A model generated the notes under the pieces. The model was not told where the DNA came from, made no database searches, and worked only from the letters and a program-made list of their open reading frames with translations. A stretch of 64,000 bases of DNA from Cognatitamlana sp035818475 (GTDB taxonomy: Bacteria; Bacteroidota; Bacteroidia; Flavobacteriales; Flavobacteriaceae): the NCBI RefSeq assembly GCF_035818475.1, contig NZ_JAYMGV010000004.1, positions 1-64,000 of the forward strand, read 5' to 3'. Below, in pieces: positions 27,014-37,400 of this stretch; the stretch's first letter is position 1; each line of letters opens with the position of its first letter. The position numbers and the translations under genes were made by a program.

Positions 27014-28066
27014 TTAATTTAACAGTTCGTTATTTTCATCCGTGACCAGTTTATGTTCTTGGTTTGCAATTTGCCATGCTGTAGCAAAAATAAGTTTGGT
27101 ACGTTTTTCTAATAGTGGGTAATTAATCTTATCTGGAGTATCACTGGCTTTGTGATAATCATCATGAACTCCATTAAAATAAAAAATTACAGGAATGCCC
27201 TGATTTGCAAATTTATAATGATCTGAACGTTCATAATAATGGTTACTATCATTCTCAGCATTATACCTGTAATCAATATTGATGTCAAAAAACGTATTAT
27301 TTATTTTTTCAGACACATAATGAAGTTCTTTGCTTAGTCTATCGGCCCCAATCAAATAAATATAATTTTCGTCATTTTGATGTAGATCATCCACTCTCCC
27401 TATCATATCAATATTAAGATCTACAATGGTATTCTCTAAAGGAAAAACAGGATGTTTTATATAGAATTCGGCTCCTTTTTGACCAATTTCTTCTGCCGTT
27501 AGATGTAAAAATAAAATACTTCGTTTTGGGCCATAGCCATCCTTTTTGGCTAATTTAAAGGCTTCGGCCATTTCCATAATAGCTACAGTTCCGGAACCAT
27601 CATCATCTGCGCCATTGTTTATTTTCCCGTCTTTATTTATCCCCAAATGATCTAAATGGGCAGAAATTATCACAACTTCATTCGGATTCTCATCACCTTC
27701 AATATAGGCCAAAACATTTTCTGAAGCTTTAATGTTCTTAGGAAAAAAACTGGCGGGTATCATCTGAAAGTAGTTATTCCCGCCAAAAGGGGAGGCTATT
27801 TGCAGGTCCTGATAATAAGCTTTTAAAAATTCAGCAGACATTTTTTGTCCTTTTTCTCCCGTTTTTCTACCTTCAAATTTATCTGATGAAAACGCATAGA
27901 GATGTGTTTTTAATTCATCCTTAGTAATAGAACTACAATATTTTTTAATAAGCGCTGTATCAGATATTTCAATACGGTCTTTAATATTTTGGATTTTAGT
28001 GGTGTATTTGGGTGTAGCGCAAGTGCCTACTAATGCAAAAAAGGAGAGAATATAAAGAGTTTTCAT
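27014..28066 (-). CDS. M28-family zinc aminopeptidase (copy 2)
   Basis: A 350-residue paralogue of the gene at 25943. The N-terminal signal (MKTLYILSFFALVGTCATPK) also looks like a lipoprotein signal with Cys16. Metal ligands are conserved: HLDHLGINKDG, NNGADDDGSGTVAIMEM, LFLHLTAEEIGQKGAEFY, VDLNIDMIGRVDD and HDDYHKASDTPDKINY. The two genes read the same way with a 66-nt gap. Compared with copy 1 it has an extra ~20 residues between the signal and the catalytic domain, and TAEE instead of TGEE. Different peptide preference is possible but not shown. Confidence 0.9.
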   Translation of the reverse strand: MKTLYILSFFALVGTCATPKYTTKIQNIKDRIEISDTALIKKYCSSITKDELKTHLYAFSSDKFEGRKTGEKGQKMSAEFLKAYYQDLQIASPFGGNNYFQMIPASFFPKNIKASENVLAYIEGDENPNEVVIISAHLDHLGINKDGKINNGADDDGSGTVAIMEMAEAFKLAKKDGYGPKRSILFLHLTAEEIGQKGAEFYIKHPVFPLENTIVDLNIDMIGRVDDLHQNDENYIYLIGADRLSKELHYVSEKINNTFFDINIDYRYNAENDSNHYYERSDHYKFANQGIPVIFYFNGVHDDYHKASDTPDKINYPLLEKRTKLIFATAWQIANQEHKLVTDENNELLN

Positions 28067-28193
28067 AAGTATATTAATAGGTTTTATCCTATCACGACCT
28101 ATAACTAAAACTTTTTCAGATACCTGAAAACTTTAGTATAGCAATTTACAATTAATAGCTGTGGTCAAATATACAAATAAATGCGGAAATTAC

Positions 28194-28553
28194 TTACTGT
28201 TCAATTTCTAACTCTTCCAGGTCAGTCTCTTCAATTTCTAATTCTTCTAATTCCTCAATAGCTTCTTCTTCAAGTTTTGTTTCAGTGGCTTTAAGATCTT
28301 CGGTATTGGTCACCTCTGTTATAGTAAATATAGCTTTATAAGTAATCAGTACTAAGGACATGATAGTTAATAAAAAAGAGAATGTAATAATCTTCTTAAT
28401 ATGTCCTGATTTTTTTGATAAGTAAATTGCTATTAGTCCAAAAATTAAAGAAGTTATTGATGGAATGATAGCTAGATTGGACACGGGTAAGGCTGCAAGG
28501 ATTATGGCTAATATTGAAGCAACAACAGTAAGAACGGTAAACAGTTTTTTCAT
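28194..28553 (-). CDS. Small membrane protein with acidic repeat tail
   Basis: 119 residues, family not recognised. Three membrane segments are visible: KKLFTVLTVVASILAIILAALPV, IPSITSLIFGLIAIYLSKK and IITFSFLLTIMSLVLITYKAIF. After residue ~85 comes a strongly acidic tail built on a short repeat (EELEELEIEETDLEELEIEQ), which probably faces the cytoplasm or periplasm as a flexible anion-rich arm. It lies 50 nt downstream of the DUF3108 gene on the same strand. Confidence 0.7.
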   Translation of the reverse strand: MKKLFTVLTVVASILAIILAALPVSNLAIIPSITSLIFGLIAIYLSKKSGHIKKIITFSFLLTIMSLVLITYKAIFTITEVTNTEDLKATETKLEEEAIEELEELEIEETDLEELEIEQ

Positions 28554-28603
28554 TTATAACAAATTTGTTTTAATACTAAGATTTTTAGCTGTAATTTACA
28601 AGT

Positions 28604-29362
28604 TTAGTGCTTTAAACCTGAAGCCGATTTTATTTTTAATTCACCATTGCCAACAGGAATTTTAAATATTCCGTAAACCGGTATTTTATTTTCATCTGAA
28701 GTTAGCCATAATGTACCTTTGATAGTTTTTGAAGTGTTAGAACCTACCTCCAGTTTGTAGCATTCTCTTTTTCCAATGGCTGTTGATAAGGTTTCTTTTC
28801 CCAAATAGGTTAATTGCCCTTTGGCTTCTTCACGGTCAAAAAGAATTGTAAATGTTTTTTTGCTACCATTAGTCATGTTCTCATAATCAAATAATCTAAT
28901 ATTATAAATGGTGGAAACAATGTCCTTTGTACCGGAATGTATTGAAACATCCTTTTTTTCTACATAATTATTTTTCTTCTTTAAAACAGATTTAACCATT
29001 TTGTTCTTATGACTAAATGTGTATTTCATATTTTTAAAATAGCCCCCTTCATTAATATCTCGGTTATATAAATATGGCGTTAGTGTTTTTGGGTTTACAT
29101 AGCTTTCATACAAATCTCTAATCTTAAAAAAGTTGTCCCATTTGCTGTAGGTAGTAGCGGTACACTTTAATCTTAGTAATGTTGCTTTTGAAGTTTTTAC
29201 AGGACTTGTTTCCATAGTAATCTGAGCCAAATCGGTTAAAATTCCTGACATATTATATGAAGCCGTATAGGTGAGTTTTTCACCAAAACCTATAGCATTG
29301 TTTTGAGCATAAACTGAAGCCGAAAAAAAGTAAACCAATAAGAAAAAAGAAATTCGAGGCAT
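28604..29362 (-). CDS. DUF3108 exported protein
   Basis: A 252-residue protein with a cleavable signal peptide (MPRISFFLLVYFFSASVYAQ). The rest fits DUF3108, a family of periplasmic proteins with a beta-rich fold: IGFGEKLTYTASYNMSGILTDLAQITMET, ETLSTAIGKRECYKLEVGS and GTLWLTSDENKIPVYGIFKIPVGNGELKI. The role of the family is unknown; some members are encoded near lipid or envelope genes. Confidence 0.8.
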   Translation of the reverse strand: MPRISFFLLVYFFSASVYAQNNAIGFGEKLTYTASYNMSGILTDLAQITMETSPVKTSKATLLRLKCTATTYSKWDNFFKIRDLYESYVNPKTLTPYLYNRDINEGGYFKNMKYTFSHKNKMVKSVLKKKNNYVEKKDVSIHSGTKDIVSTIYNIRLFDYENMTNGSKKTFTILFDREEAKGQLTYLGKETLSTAIGKRECYKLEVGSNTSKTIKGTLWLTSDENKIPVYGIFKIPVGNGELKIKSASGLKH

Positions 29363-29534
29363 TTAGATTTATTTTTAGTTATAACGTATTCGTACTTATT
29401 TAGTATGCCTAAAGTACAACCCTTAACATTATTATACTAATTTTATTATTGCATGTAAATGGGTAAATGATATATGTCATATTTTTTTAATAGAATTACT
29501 AATATATTTATTTAGTAATCAAAGTATTATTGAG

Positions 29535-30380
29535 ATGAAAAATATATTATTACCTACCGATTTTTCAAAAAACTCTTTGAATGCCATTGATTATGCCATG
29601 AACTTACTTCAAAATGAATCCTGTAATTTCTACTTAGTTAATGTGCAAACGGCTTCTTCTTTTATTTCTGATGATATAATGTCTGCAAGCGTTTCCACCA
29701 GCATTTATAACACGTTAATTGGTGCCTCTAAAAAATCTGTAAATAATATTATATCTATTGTGAAAGAGGAATATAATAATGAAAAGCATAATTTTTTCTC
29801 AGTAGTTGATTATGATAATTTTATTGATTCTATAAACCAGATTTCAGAAAACTATAATATTGATCTCATAATCATGGGCACTAAAGGGGCATCAGGTTTG
29901 GAAAAAGCATTGTTTGGTAGTAATACAGTTAGAGTTATTCAACGATGTGAAGTACCGGTTTTGGCAATTCCTGATGGATGTGTTTATGAAGGCTTATCTA
30001 CCATAGCATATACCACAAATAATTTAACACTGTTAGTTTCCAAAGCATTAGCGGTATTAAATTTCATAAAGCAATTGAATAATTCTAAACTTAATATTTT
30101 GCATGTTGCAGATGAACATCATATTGCGCATAACCAAAATAATAATGTAGCTTTTTTTAAAACTTATTTTTCTGACACATCACATGATTATTTAGATTCA
30201 AATTCCCGTCAAATATTTAATAACGTTCAAAACTATATTAAGGATAACAACATTAAAATGTTGGCTATGATGAGTAAAAAGCACTCTTTTTTAGAGCGTT
30301 TGTTTACAAGGCATACGGTTGAAACTTTTGCCTTCAAAATTAATATTCCGTTTTTAGTAATGCACAGTCAAGAGGCATAG
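29535..30380 (+). CDS. Universal stress protein (two-domain)
   Basis: A 281-residue protein with two UspA-type domains. The first (1-~148) starts MKNILLPTDFSKNSLNAIDYAM and ends with the nucleotide-binding signature MGTKGASGLEKALFGSNTVRVIQRCEVPVLAIP (the G-2X-G-9X-G[S/T] pattern), so it can probably bind ATP. The second (~150-281) ends MMSKKHSFLERLFTRHTVETFAFKINIPFLVM and lacks the glycine signature, so it is likely structural. It stands upstream of the large TPR/kinase/cyclase gene, 148 nt away and in the same direction. In this window USP, cyclases and redox genes fall together. Confidence 0.88.
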   Translation: MKNILLPTDFSKNSLNAIDYAMNLLQNESCNFYLVNVQTASSFISDDIMSASVSTSIYNTLIGASKKSVNNIISIVKEEYNNEKHNFFSVVDYDNFIDSINQISENYNIDLIIMGTKGASGLEKALFGSNTVRVIQRCEVPVLAIPDGCVYEGLSTIAYTTNNLTLLVSKALAVLNFIKQLNNSKLNILHVADEHHIAHNQNNNVAFFKTYFSDTSHDYLDSNSRQIFNNVQNYIKDNNIKMLAMMSKKHSFLERLFTRHTVETFAFKINIPFLVMHSQEA

Positions 30381-30528
30381 TTTTATTCCGGATTTAATAT
30401 AAAAAGTCACGTAAGAAGTTTACCTTTAGTGACTTAGTTAGCGTTTAAATTAGGGTAATTTTATAAAGTTTAAAGATTAACTCTTAACTTTATAGGGTAA
30501 TCAATCCAACCAATCCTTCAATTTTAAA

Positions 30529-33500
30529 ATGAAATACAGGCTCTGTATATTTTTTTTCATTATAGTTTGCGGCTTGTTTTATGGTCAAACATCTAAGTTA
30601 GATAGCCTTGAATTAGTTTTTGAAAACCAAAAAGAAATTGATTCTATTAGATTTGATGCCGGTCTGAATGCTTTTATGCTATTATTTAGACAAAACCTGG
30701 ATTCTGCAAGAGTTTTTGGAGACAATGTTTTGAAGTTCTCTAAAGAAAGACAAAACAAAGAATGGGAGGCTACTACGTTGAGGTATATTGGAAACACCTA
30801 TGCAATTCAGGGTAGTTTTAATGAATCTCTTAACTATTTTAATGAAGGGCTTGAATTGTTAAAACAACTTTCTGATAAAAAGAGTATTGCAGTTACGTAT
30901 AATAATATTGGAACAGCACATTATGAATTAGGGAATTTTCCAAAAGCCCTTGATAATTTATTAAAAGGACTGAAAATTTCTGAAGACCTAAATGATGAAA
31001 CTAATTTAGCGCGGTTAACAAATAATCTTGGTAATGTCTTTCTTAGGCAAAAAAACCAAGAAAAAGCCCTTGAATATTATAACTATAGCCTCAGTTTAAA
31101 AAAGAAACTAGGAAATAAATATACGCTATCACATGCGTACAATAATGTTGGGATAGTATATGAGAACTTAATGAATTTTGAACTTTCCTTAGAGAACTTA
31201 TTAAAGTCAGCGGAACTTGCTGAGGTTGTTGGAGATAAACGGTCCATGACCAGAGCATACAATAACATAGGAAAGTTATATGGTAAGTTTGGAAAATATT
31301 CTGAAGGTTTAGAATATTTGAATAAGGGTATACAAATAAAGAAGGAAATTGGAGATAAAGAAGGGTTGATTTCTGCACACTTATACAGGGGGGTAAATTA
31401 TTTAAAGACTAAAGCTTACCAAAAGGCTAAAGTTGATTGTGAAAGAAGTCTAAGTTTAGCGCTGGAGACGGGTGTATTGATTGCTCAAAAAGAATCTTGT
31501 GAATGCTTAAGTTCAGTATGGGAAAAACTTGGTGATTATGATAAATCTTTGCAATACTTTAAGCAGTCAATAATAGCCAAAGACTCTTTATTTAATAACC
31601 AAAAAACAAAGGAGATTACACGCCAAGAAATGCAATATCAGTTTGAAAAAGAGCAACTTGCAGATAGTATTGCGTTTAATAAAGAGAAAGCAGCTCAGGA
31701 ATTACAATTTGCTAATGATTTGAGTAAGCAACAAAATAAAATTAATCTGATCATTTTTGGAACTATTGGATTGCTAATAGTGGGATGGGTTTACTGGAGA
31801 TCCAGGCAAAAAAGTATTAAACTCAAACAGGAGCGTAAAGTTATTGGAAAACTAAAACAAATTGATCAGCTCAAAGACCAGTTTTTGGCCAATACATCTC
31901 ATGAGTTGAGAACACCTTTAAACGGAATCATTGGGCTTTCAGAATCTCTAAAAGATGGGGTAGCCGGAGAATTATCGGAAAAAGCCGTAGAGAATTTAGA
32001 TATGATAACGCATAGTGGCAAGCGACTTTCTAATTTGGTAAATGATATTCTGGATTTTTCAAAATTGAAGAATAAAGATTTGAGCCTTTCAATTAGAGCC
32101 GTAGATATTTACCCTCTGGTGAATTTGGTTTTAAAAGTTTCAAGTTCTTTAGCTAAAGGCAAAGATTTAAAGTTGATAAACTCCATTCCCAAGAACATTG
32201 AATTAGTTGATGCGGACGAAAACAGGCTACAGCAAATATTATATAACCTAATTGGTAATGCTATTAAATTTACAGAAAAGGGAAAGATTGAGATAAAGAC
32301 TAAACCACTTGATGGTAAGCTTTCAATTTCAGTTTGTGATACCGGAATTGGAATTCCAGCCAACAAGTTTGAAACCATTTTTAAGTCTTTTGAACAAATA
32401 GATGGTTCTGTAGAACGGGAATATGGCGGGACGGGTTTAGGCTTATCAGTAACAAAACAACTGGTAGAACTTCATGGTGGGACTATTGAAGTGAGCTCTC
32501 AGGTAGATAAAGGCTCAACCTTTAGTTTTACATTGCCAATTAGTACTACAGATCGTAAAACAACTAATTTAGAGATAGATACTTTTGATCAACAGGATAT
32601 CCAAGAACTAGATGATGATTATAAGGATTCGAATGAGCAAAAAAGTATCAAAAATAGTGTTGAAGCTACCATTTTAATAGTAGATGATGAGCCTATTAAT
32701 CGTCGTGTTTTAGAAAATCATTTAAGGGTAGCTGGGTATAATGTAGAGGAGGTAGGAAATGGAAAAGAAGCTTTAAAGTTAATTAATGCAGATCATATAT
32801 ATGACTTAATTCTTTTAGATATTATGATGCCAAATATGTCTGGTTATGAAGTCTGTGAACACATTAGAAAAAAATATTCACCCAGTGAGTTACCCATAGT
32901 TTTACTTACGGCTAAAAATAGAGTAAGCAATTTGGTAGCGGGCTTCAATGTTGGAGCCAATGATTACTTAACCAAACCTTTTTCAAAAAATGAGCTGTTA
33001 AGTAGAATAAAGACACATTTAAACCTGAAAGGAATTTATAGAGCAACCAGTAAATTTGTGCCTTCAGAATTTTTAAAATCCGTAGGGCGGGAAACGGTAA
33101 CTGATGTTGTTTTAGGAGACCATAAAGAACGAAAGGTTACGGTATTGTTTACTGATATTAGAGATTATACAAGTCTTTCAGAAACCATGACTCCGGAACA
33201 AAATTTCAAGTTTGTAAATGCTTATGTGGGTAGAATGGGGCCATTGATACAAAAAAACTACGGATTTGTAAATCAATTTTTAGGTGATGGAATAATGGCC
33301 TTATTTCCGCATGAAGCTAATTATGCCTTACAGGCATCTATAGCTATGCAAAAAGCAATTTGTGAATACAATATACAACGTGAAAAAGAAGGATATGCTC
33401 CAATTTCTGTGGGGATGGGACTGCATACAGGATCATTGGTTATGGGAATTATAGGGGATGTCTATAGAAATGATACTGCTATTATAGCTGATACTGTAAA

Positions 33501-33903
33501 TACCGCTTCAAGAATGGAAGGTATTACAAAATATTACGGAGCAAATATTGTAATTAGCGGAGACAGTTTAGAAACTATAGAAACTGTAGAACATTTTAAT
33601 TTTAGATATTTAGGAAAAGTTAAAGCGAAAGGAAAAAACAATATTGTGGATATTTATGAGTGTTTTGACGGCGATCAAGATGACTGTGTGGCCCTAAAAC
33701 TCAAAACACTCAAAAATTTTGAGAAAGGCTTAAAATGTTTCTTTAATAAAGAGTTCCCGAAAGCTTCAGCGGCCTTTGATAAGGTGTTGATTCAAAACCC
33801 AAATGATAAGGTAGCAAAATACTTTATAACTAAATCTGCCGAATATACTATTTCTGGAGTATCAGATGATTGGGGGATGGTAAATGAAATGCGCGAAAAA
33901 TAA
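30529..33903 (+). CDS. Fusion sensor: TPR / histidine kinase / receiver / class III nucleotidyl cyclase
   Basis: A 1124-residue signalling protein. A signal peptide (to ~20) is followed by about seven TPR repeats in the periplasm (~50-355, e.g. AVTYNNIGTAHYELGNFPKALDNL). A membrane helix follows at ~405-423. The histidine kinase has phospho-acceptor His458 (TSHELRTPLNG) and ATP-binding boxes (NRLQQILYNLIGNAIKF, DTGIGI, GGTGLGLSVTKQLVELHGG). The receiver domain has phospho-acceptor Asp764 (LILLDIMMPNMSGYEVC). A class III cyclase domain (~867-1044) has metal ligands Asp876 and Asp920 and the Asn991/Arg995 pair. The position that usually holds the base-selecting Lys is Gln916, and its partner position is Ala984, so the product nucleotide cannot be predicted. 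The C-terminus adds a TPR-like stretch. Confidence 0.88.
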   Translation: MKYRLCIFFFIIVCGLFYGQTSKLDSLELVFENQKEIDSIRFDAGLNAFMLLFRQNLDSARVFGDNVLKFSKERQNKEWEATTLRYIGNTYAIQGSFNESLNYFNEGLELLKQLSDKKSIAVTYNNIGTAHYELGNFPKALDNLLKGLKISEDLNDETNLARLTNNLGNVFLRQKNQEKALEYYNYSLSLKKKLGNKYTLSHAYNNVGIVYENLMNFELSLENLLKSAELAEVVGDKRSMTRAYNNIGKLYGKFGKYSEGLEYLNKGIQIKKEIGDKEGLISAHLYRGVNYLKTKAYQKAKVDCERSLSLALETGVLIAQKESCECLSSVWEKLGDYDKSLQYFKQSIIAKDSLFNNQKTKEITRQEMQYQFEKEQLADSIAFNKEKAAQELQFANDLSKQQNKINLIIFGTIGLLIVGWVYWRSRQKSIKLKQERKVIGKLKQIDQLKDQFLANTSHELRTPLNGIIGLSESLKDGVAGELSEKAVENLDMITHSGKRLSNLVNDILDFSKLKNKDLSLSIRAVDIYPLVNLVLKVSSSLAKGKDLKLINSIPKNIELVDADENRLQQILYNLIGNAIKFTEKGKIEIKTKPLDGKLSISVCDTGIGIPANKFETIFKSFEQIDGSVEREYGGTGLGLSVTKQLVELHGGTIEVSSQVDKGSTFSFTLPISTTDRKTTNLEIDTFDQQDIQELDDDYKDSNEQKSIKNSVEATILIVDDEPINRRVLENHLRVAGYNVEEVGNGKEALKLINADHIYDLILLDIMMPNMSGYEVCEHIRKKYSPSELPIVLLTAKNRVSNLVAGFNVGANDYLTKPFSKNELLSRIKTHLNLKGIYRATSKFVPSEFLKSVGRETVTDVVLGDHKERKVTVLFTDIRDYTSLSETMTPEQNFKFVNAYVGRMGPLIQKNYGFVNQFLGDGIMALFPHEANYALQASIAMQKAICEYNIQREKEGYAPISVGMGLHTGSLVMGIIGDVYRNDTAIIADTVNTASRMEGITKYYGANIVISGDSLETIETVEHFNFRYLGKVKAKGKNNIVDIYECFDGDQDDCVALKLKTLKNFEKGLKCFFNKEFPKASAAFDKVLIQNPNDKVAKYFITKSAEYTISGVSDDWGMVNEMREK

Positions 33904-33957
33904 TATAGTAGTTGAAATCTGTTTTTTCAATAATACTAAAATTCACGTATTAAAAAA

Positions 33958-34434
33958 TTATGAATTTGGTTTGATCTTATATATCGCATTATAGATTATA
34001 GACGGAATACAAATGTCTAAGCCGGCAACTAGAGAAGCAGATATAATTAATAGTGTACCAACAATATATCCGGCTATCATATGATTTAAATAAAACAAAG
34101 AGACTGTGGCGGCTAAAAATATTGAGGCTATAGAACAAGCAAATTTCAATTGTTTAGAACGCGGTGGTAATTTGGGTTTATCCATTAGTTTTCTTAGCAG
34201 GTAATTGTATATATAGTCAAAAGGATGATTTGGAAGGAGGATGCTTAAGAATGCTACTAAAAACATAGATAATAGTATTGGAATGTTAGCCGTTGCAACA
34301 CCAGTGATAACAATTATAGTGCAGAGTATATACGCAAATCTATTTCCAAAGGCTAGTTTTGATATTTCTGAATTAGTACAATCAAAGTACCCTTGGGCTT
34401 TAATTCGGTTTATTCTTTTTTGTGACGTTTTCAT
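33958..34434 (-). CDS. DUF4395 membrane protein
   Basis: A 158-residue membrane protein fitting DUF4395, with four hydrophobic segments (AYILCTIIVITGVATANIPILLSMFLVAFLSIL, FACSIASIFLAATVSLFYL, IVGTLLIISASLVAGLDICI). Its ATG overlaps the nifJ stop by 4 nt (ATGA), so translation is coupled to pyruvate:ferredoxin oxidoreductase. DUF4395 genes are often found near thiol/disulfide or sulfur proteins; the role here is unknown, but coupling to nifJ suggests a redox or membrane-linked partner. Confidence 0.78.
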   Translation of the reverse strand: MKTSQKRINRIKAQGYFDCTNSEISKLAFGNRFAYILCTIIVITGVATANIPILLSMFLVAFLSILLPNHPFDYIYNYLLRKLMDKPKLPPRSKQLKFACSIASIFLAATVSLFYLNHMIAGYIVGTLLIISASLVAGLDICIPSIIYNAIYKIKPNS

Positions 34435-37400
34435 TTTCTAAAAGTTAATTGCTGTTTGATTTTATAATCTTGAAGTAATTTTGAACGGTGTGGAATATTT
34501 GATAAAGACATGGCCAGATATTTATCAAACCGTTTGTCTGTATATTTTTGAATTTGGTGCATTACATTGCTGAGTTGTTCCGGATTGTTTTTAAATAATT
34601 TTGAAAACCGGTTTTCTAATTTTAAATAATCTTTGATTTTGATTGAAGGCACTTTAGAGTCTAATTGTAAAGTGCTTAGGTTATTGTTTGACTTTTGGGG
34701 GTTGTTCCTATAAAGTAACCACTGTCCGGAATCAACAGCTGCCTTGTGGTATTTACCTGGTCGTTTCATATCGATACCATGAGATTCACTATGACAATAG
34801 GCTATTATTATTGAAGGGCCATCAAAGCTCTCCGCTTCATTAAAGGCTTTTAAAGTTTGTTCCTGATCGGCGCCAATAGCTACAGAGGCAACATATACAT
34901 TATCATAGGTCATGGCTAACAGACCAAGATCTTTTTTCTGTTTTTGTTTTCCGTTGAAAGCAAATTTAGCCGTCGCTCCAAAAGGTGTTGCCTTTGATGC
35001 CTGAGCACCGGTATTATCATAGACTTCATTATCTAAAACCAATATATTTACATTTTCTCCGGAAGCTAATACATGGTCTATGCCTCCATAACCAATATCA
35101 TAGGCCCAGCCATCACCACCTATTATCCAAACGCTTTTTTTAATTAAATTGTCAGCAATATGTAATAACCGTTTAGCTTCGGGTGTTTCAGTCTTTTCAA
35201 GATACTTTTTTAGTCGTTCAACTCTTATGCGTTGTTGGCTTATTTCTAATTCGGTTGTTTGATGAGCATTTAAAATATCTTGAACCAAATTGGAATCTAA
35301 AAGCGGGATCAGTTTTTTTAATAATATTTTGGCCTGTCTTTCCTGTTGGTTAATGGACATTCTGAATCCCAGTCCAAATTCAGCATTATCTTCAAATAAA
35401 GAGTTAGACCATGCAGGACCATGTCCGTTTATATTTTTTGCCCAGGGTGTTGTTGGCAAAGCACCTCCAAAAATAGAACTGGCTCCTGTTGCATTTGCAA
35501 TAAGAAGACGGTCTCCAAAAAGTTGAGACATCAGTTTTAAATAAGGTGCTTCCCCACAACCTTCAACACCACTTGAATATTTAAATAAAGGTTCCTGTAA
35601 TTGTTGTTGGCTAATTTTATTGACATCAATTTGCGTTCTGTCAAATTCAGGAATGGACTCAAAGTAAGTCCAGTTGTCTTTTTCGTTATTTAAAACCTTG
35701 TTTTTGTTTGTTTCTTTTAAAGCATCTGTAGGGCAAGCATCAATACAGTTATGGCATGCATTACACTGTTCCGGGTTGATCTGAATGGTGTAATTTAGTA
35801 AGTCAAAATCTTTAGATTTTATAGATTTAAATGTTTTAGGAGTACTGTTTAAATAAGAATCTTCATAGACTTTTAATCGTAATGCAGCTTGCGGACAAGC
35901 CATACTGCAAGCGCCACATTGTGTACATAAATCTGTATTCCAATCTGGGATGGTGTAACTGATTTGTACAGGATTGTGTATAGATGTATTTGTAGGATAG
36001 GTGCCGTCTACAGGTATCATACTGACCGGGATAGTATCGCCGTTATTTTTCAGTAGTTTTTCAAAGAAGGTACTCTCATAAAGACTGTCAGTTTTGGAGG
36101 GAGCAGAGGTATTGTTATCAATTGAGGTATTGACTTTATATATGAATTCGTTCAAATCGGTAATACTGCCATCATTTAACAGCTCTGAGTTTAAGCTCAA
36201 AAAGCAAGCATGTAATTCTGTTATTGTATTGGTCTTTAAAACCTGATTAGCCTTTAATTCCTCAATGTTTACAATCAACACATTGATATTTTTATTAATG
36301 ATTTCATGTTGTTTATTTGCCGATAATGACTGCCAAAATGCTTTAGACGTTAGAGAAGTATTGACCAAAAGTGTGCCTTTGGGTTTTAATTTTTTTATTG
36401 CCTCGTCGTTTTGTGTGAAGTTTGCATTTTGGCAGCCAATAAAATCAGCTTGTTCAATTAAATAAGGTGCTTTAATAAGGGTGTTGCTTATACGTAAATG
36501 TGCAATATTGTTTGTATTTGATTTTTTGTAGTTACGTTCAGTATAACCTTGGATAAAGGTATTTTCCTTTGCTCCAATTAATTTTAATGTATTTGAAAAG
36601 CTTGAAGCTGTATTGTTGGTTTTACCCTGATAAAAAATAGCTTCATAGAAGTCATTTTTCATTGTAATGTCCTCTGAAAAATCGAGACTTAAATGTGTTA
36701 TATCATCCTTAATTCCAACGGTAAAATTGTGCCTGGGGTGCTCCTGTTTGAGGTGGTTATATATGGCTTGAACCATTGCCGGTGTAAATTGTTTTGAAGA
36801 CAAACCGTAGCGACCACCAATAACAATAGGAAATGTAGATGTCTGTTTATTTTGATAGGCATTGGAAATAGATTGAAGAACATCTAAATATAAAGGTTCT
36901 CCGGGAGCCCCTGGCTCTTTGGTCCTGTCTAAAACAGCAATGGACTTTACAGAATTAGGCAGTACTTTAATAAGGTGTTTTGTGCTAAACGGCCTGAATA
37001 ATCTAACTTTTATAAGGCCATATTTATTTCCGGACTTATTAAGCTCATTTATAGTAGTTTCAATGGTGTCAGTAGAGGAGGCCATGGAGATAATAATATG
37101 TTCTGCCTCCGGGTGACCGTAATAATCAAAAAGCTTATAGAATCTTCCGGTCAGTGTACCAAACAGGTCCATATAATTTTGAACAATTTCCGGGCATTGA
37201 TCATAGAACGGGTTGATGGCTTCTCTGCTTTGAAAAAATAGATCAGGACCCTGGGAAGTTCCTTTTATAACAGGGTTATTAGGGGTTAAGGCACGTTGTT
37301 TATGTTTTTTAATAGTGTTTTGATCGATTAAAGAATGAATGATGTTATTATCAATGGTTTGTATTTTGTTGATTTCATGAGAGGTTCTAAAACCATCAAA

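Noticed and set aside
30396..30440. AAGTCAC...GTGACTT hairpin after the universal stress gene as a terminator
   Set aside because: The loop is long and no T tract follows, so termination is not supported.
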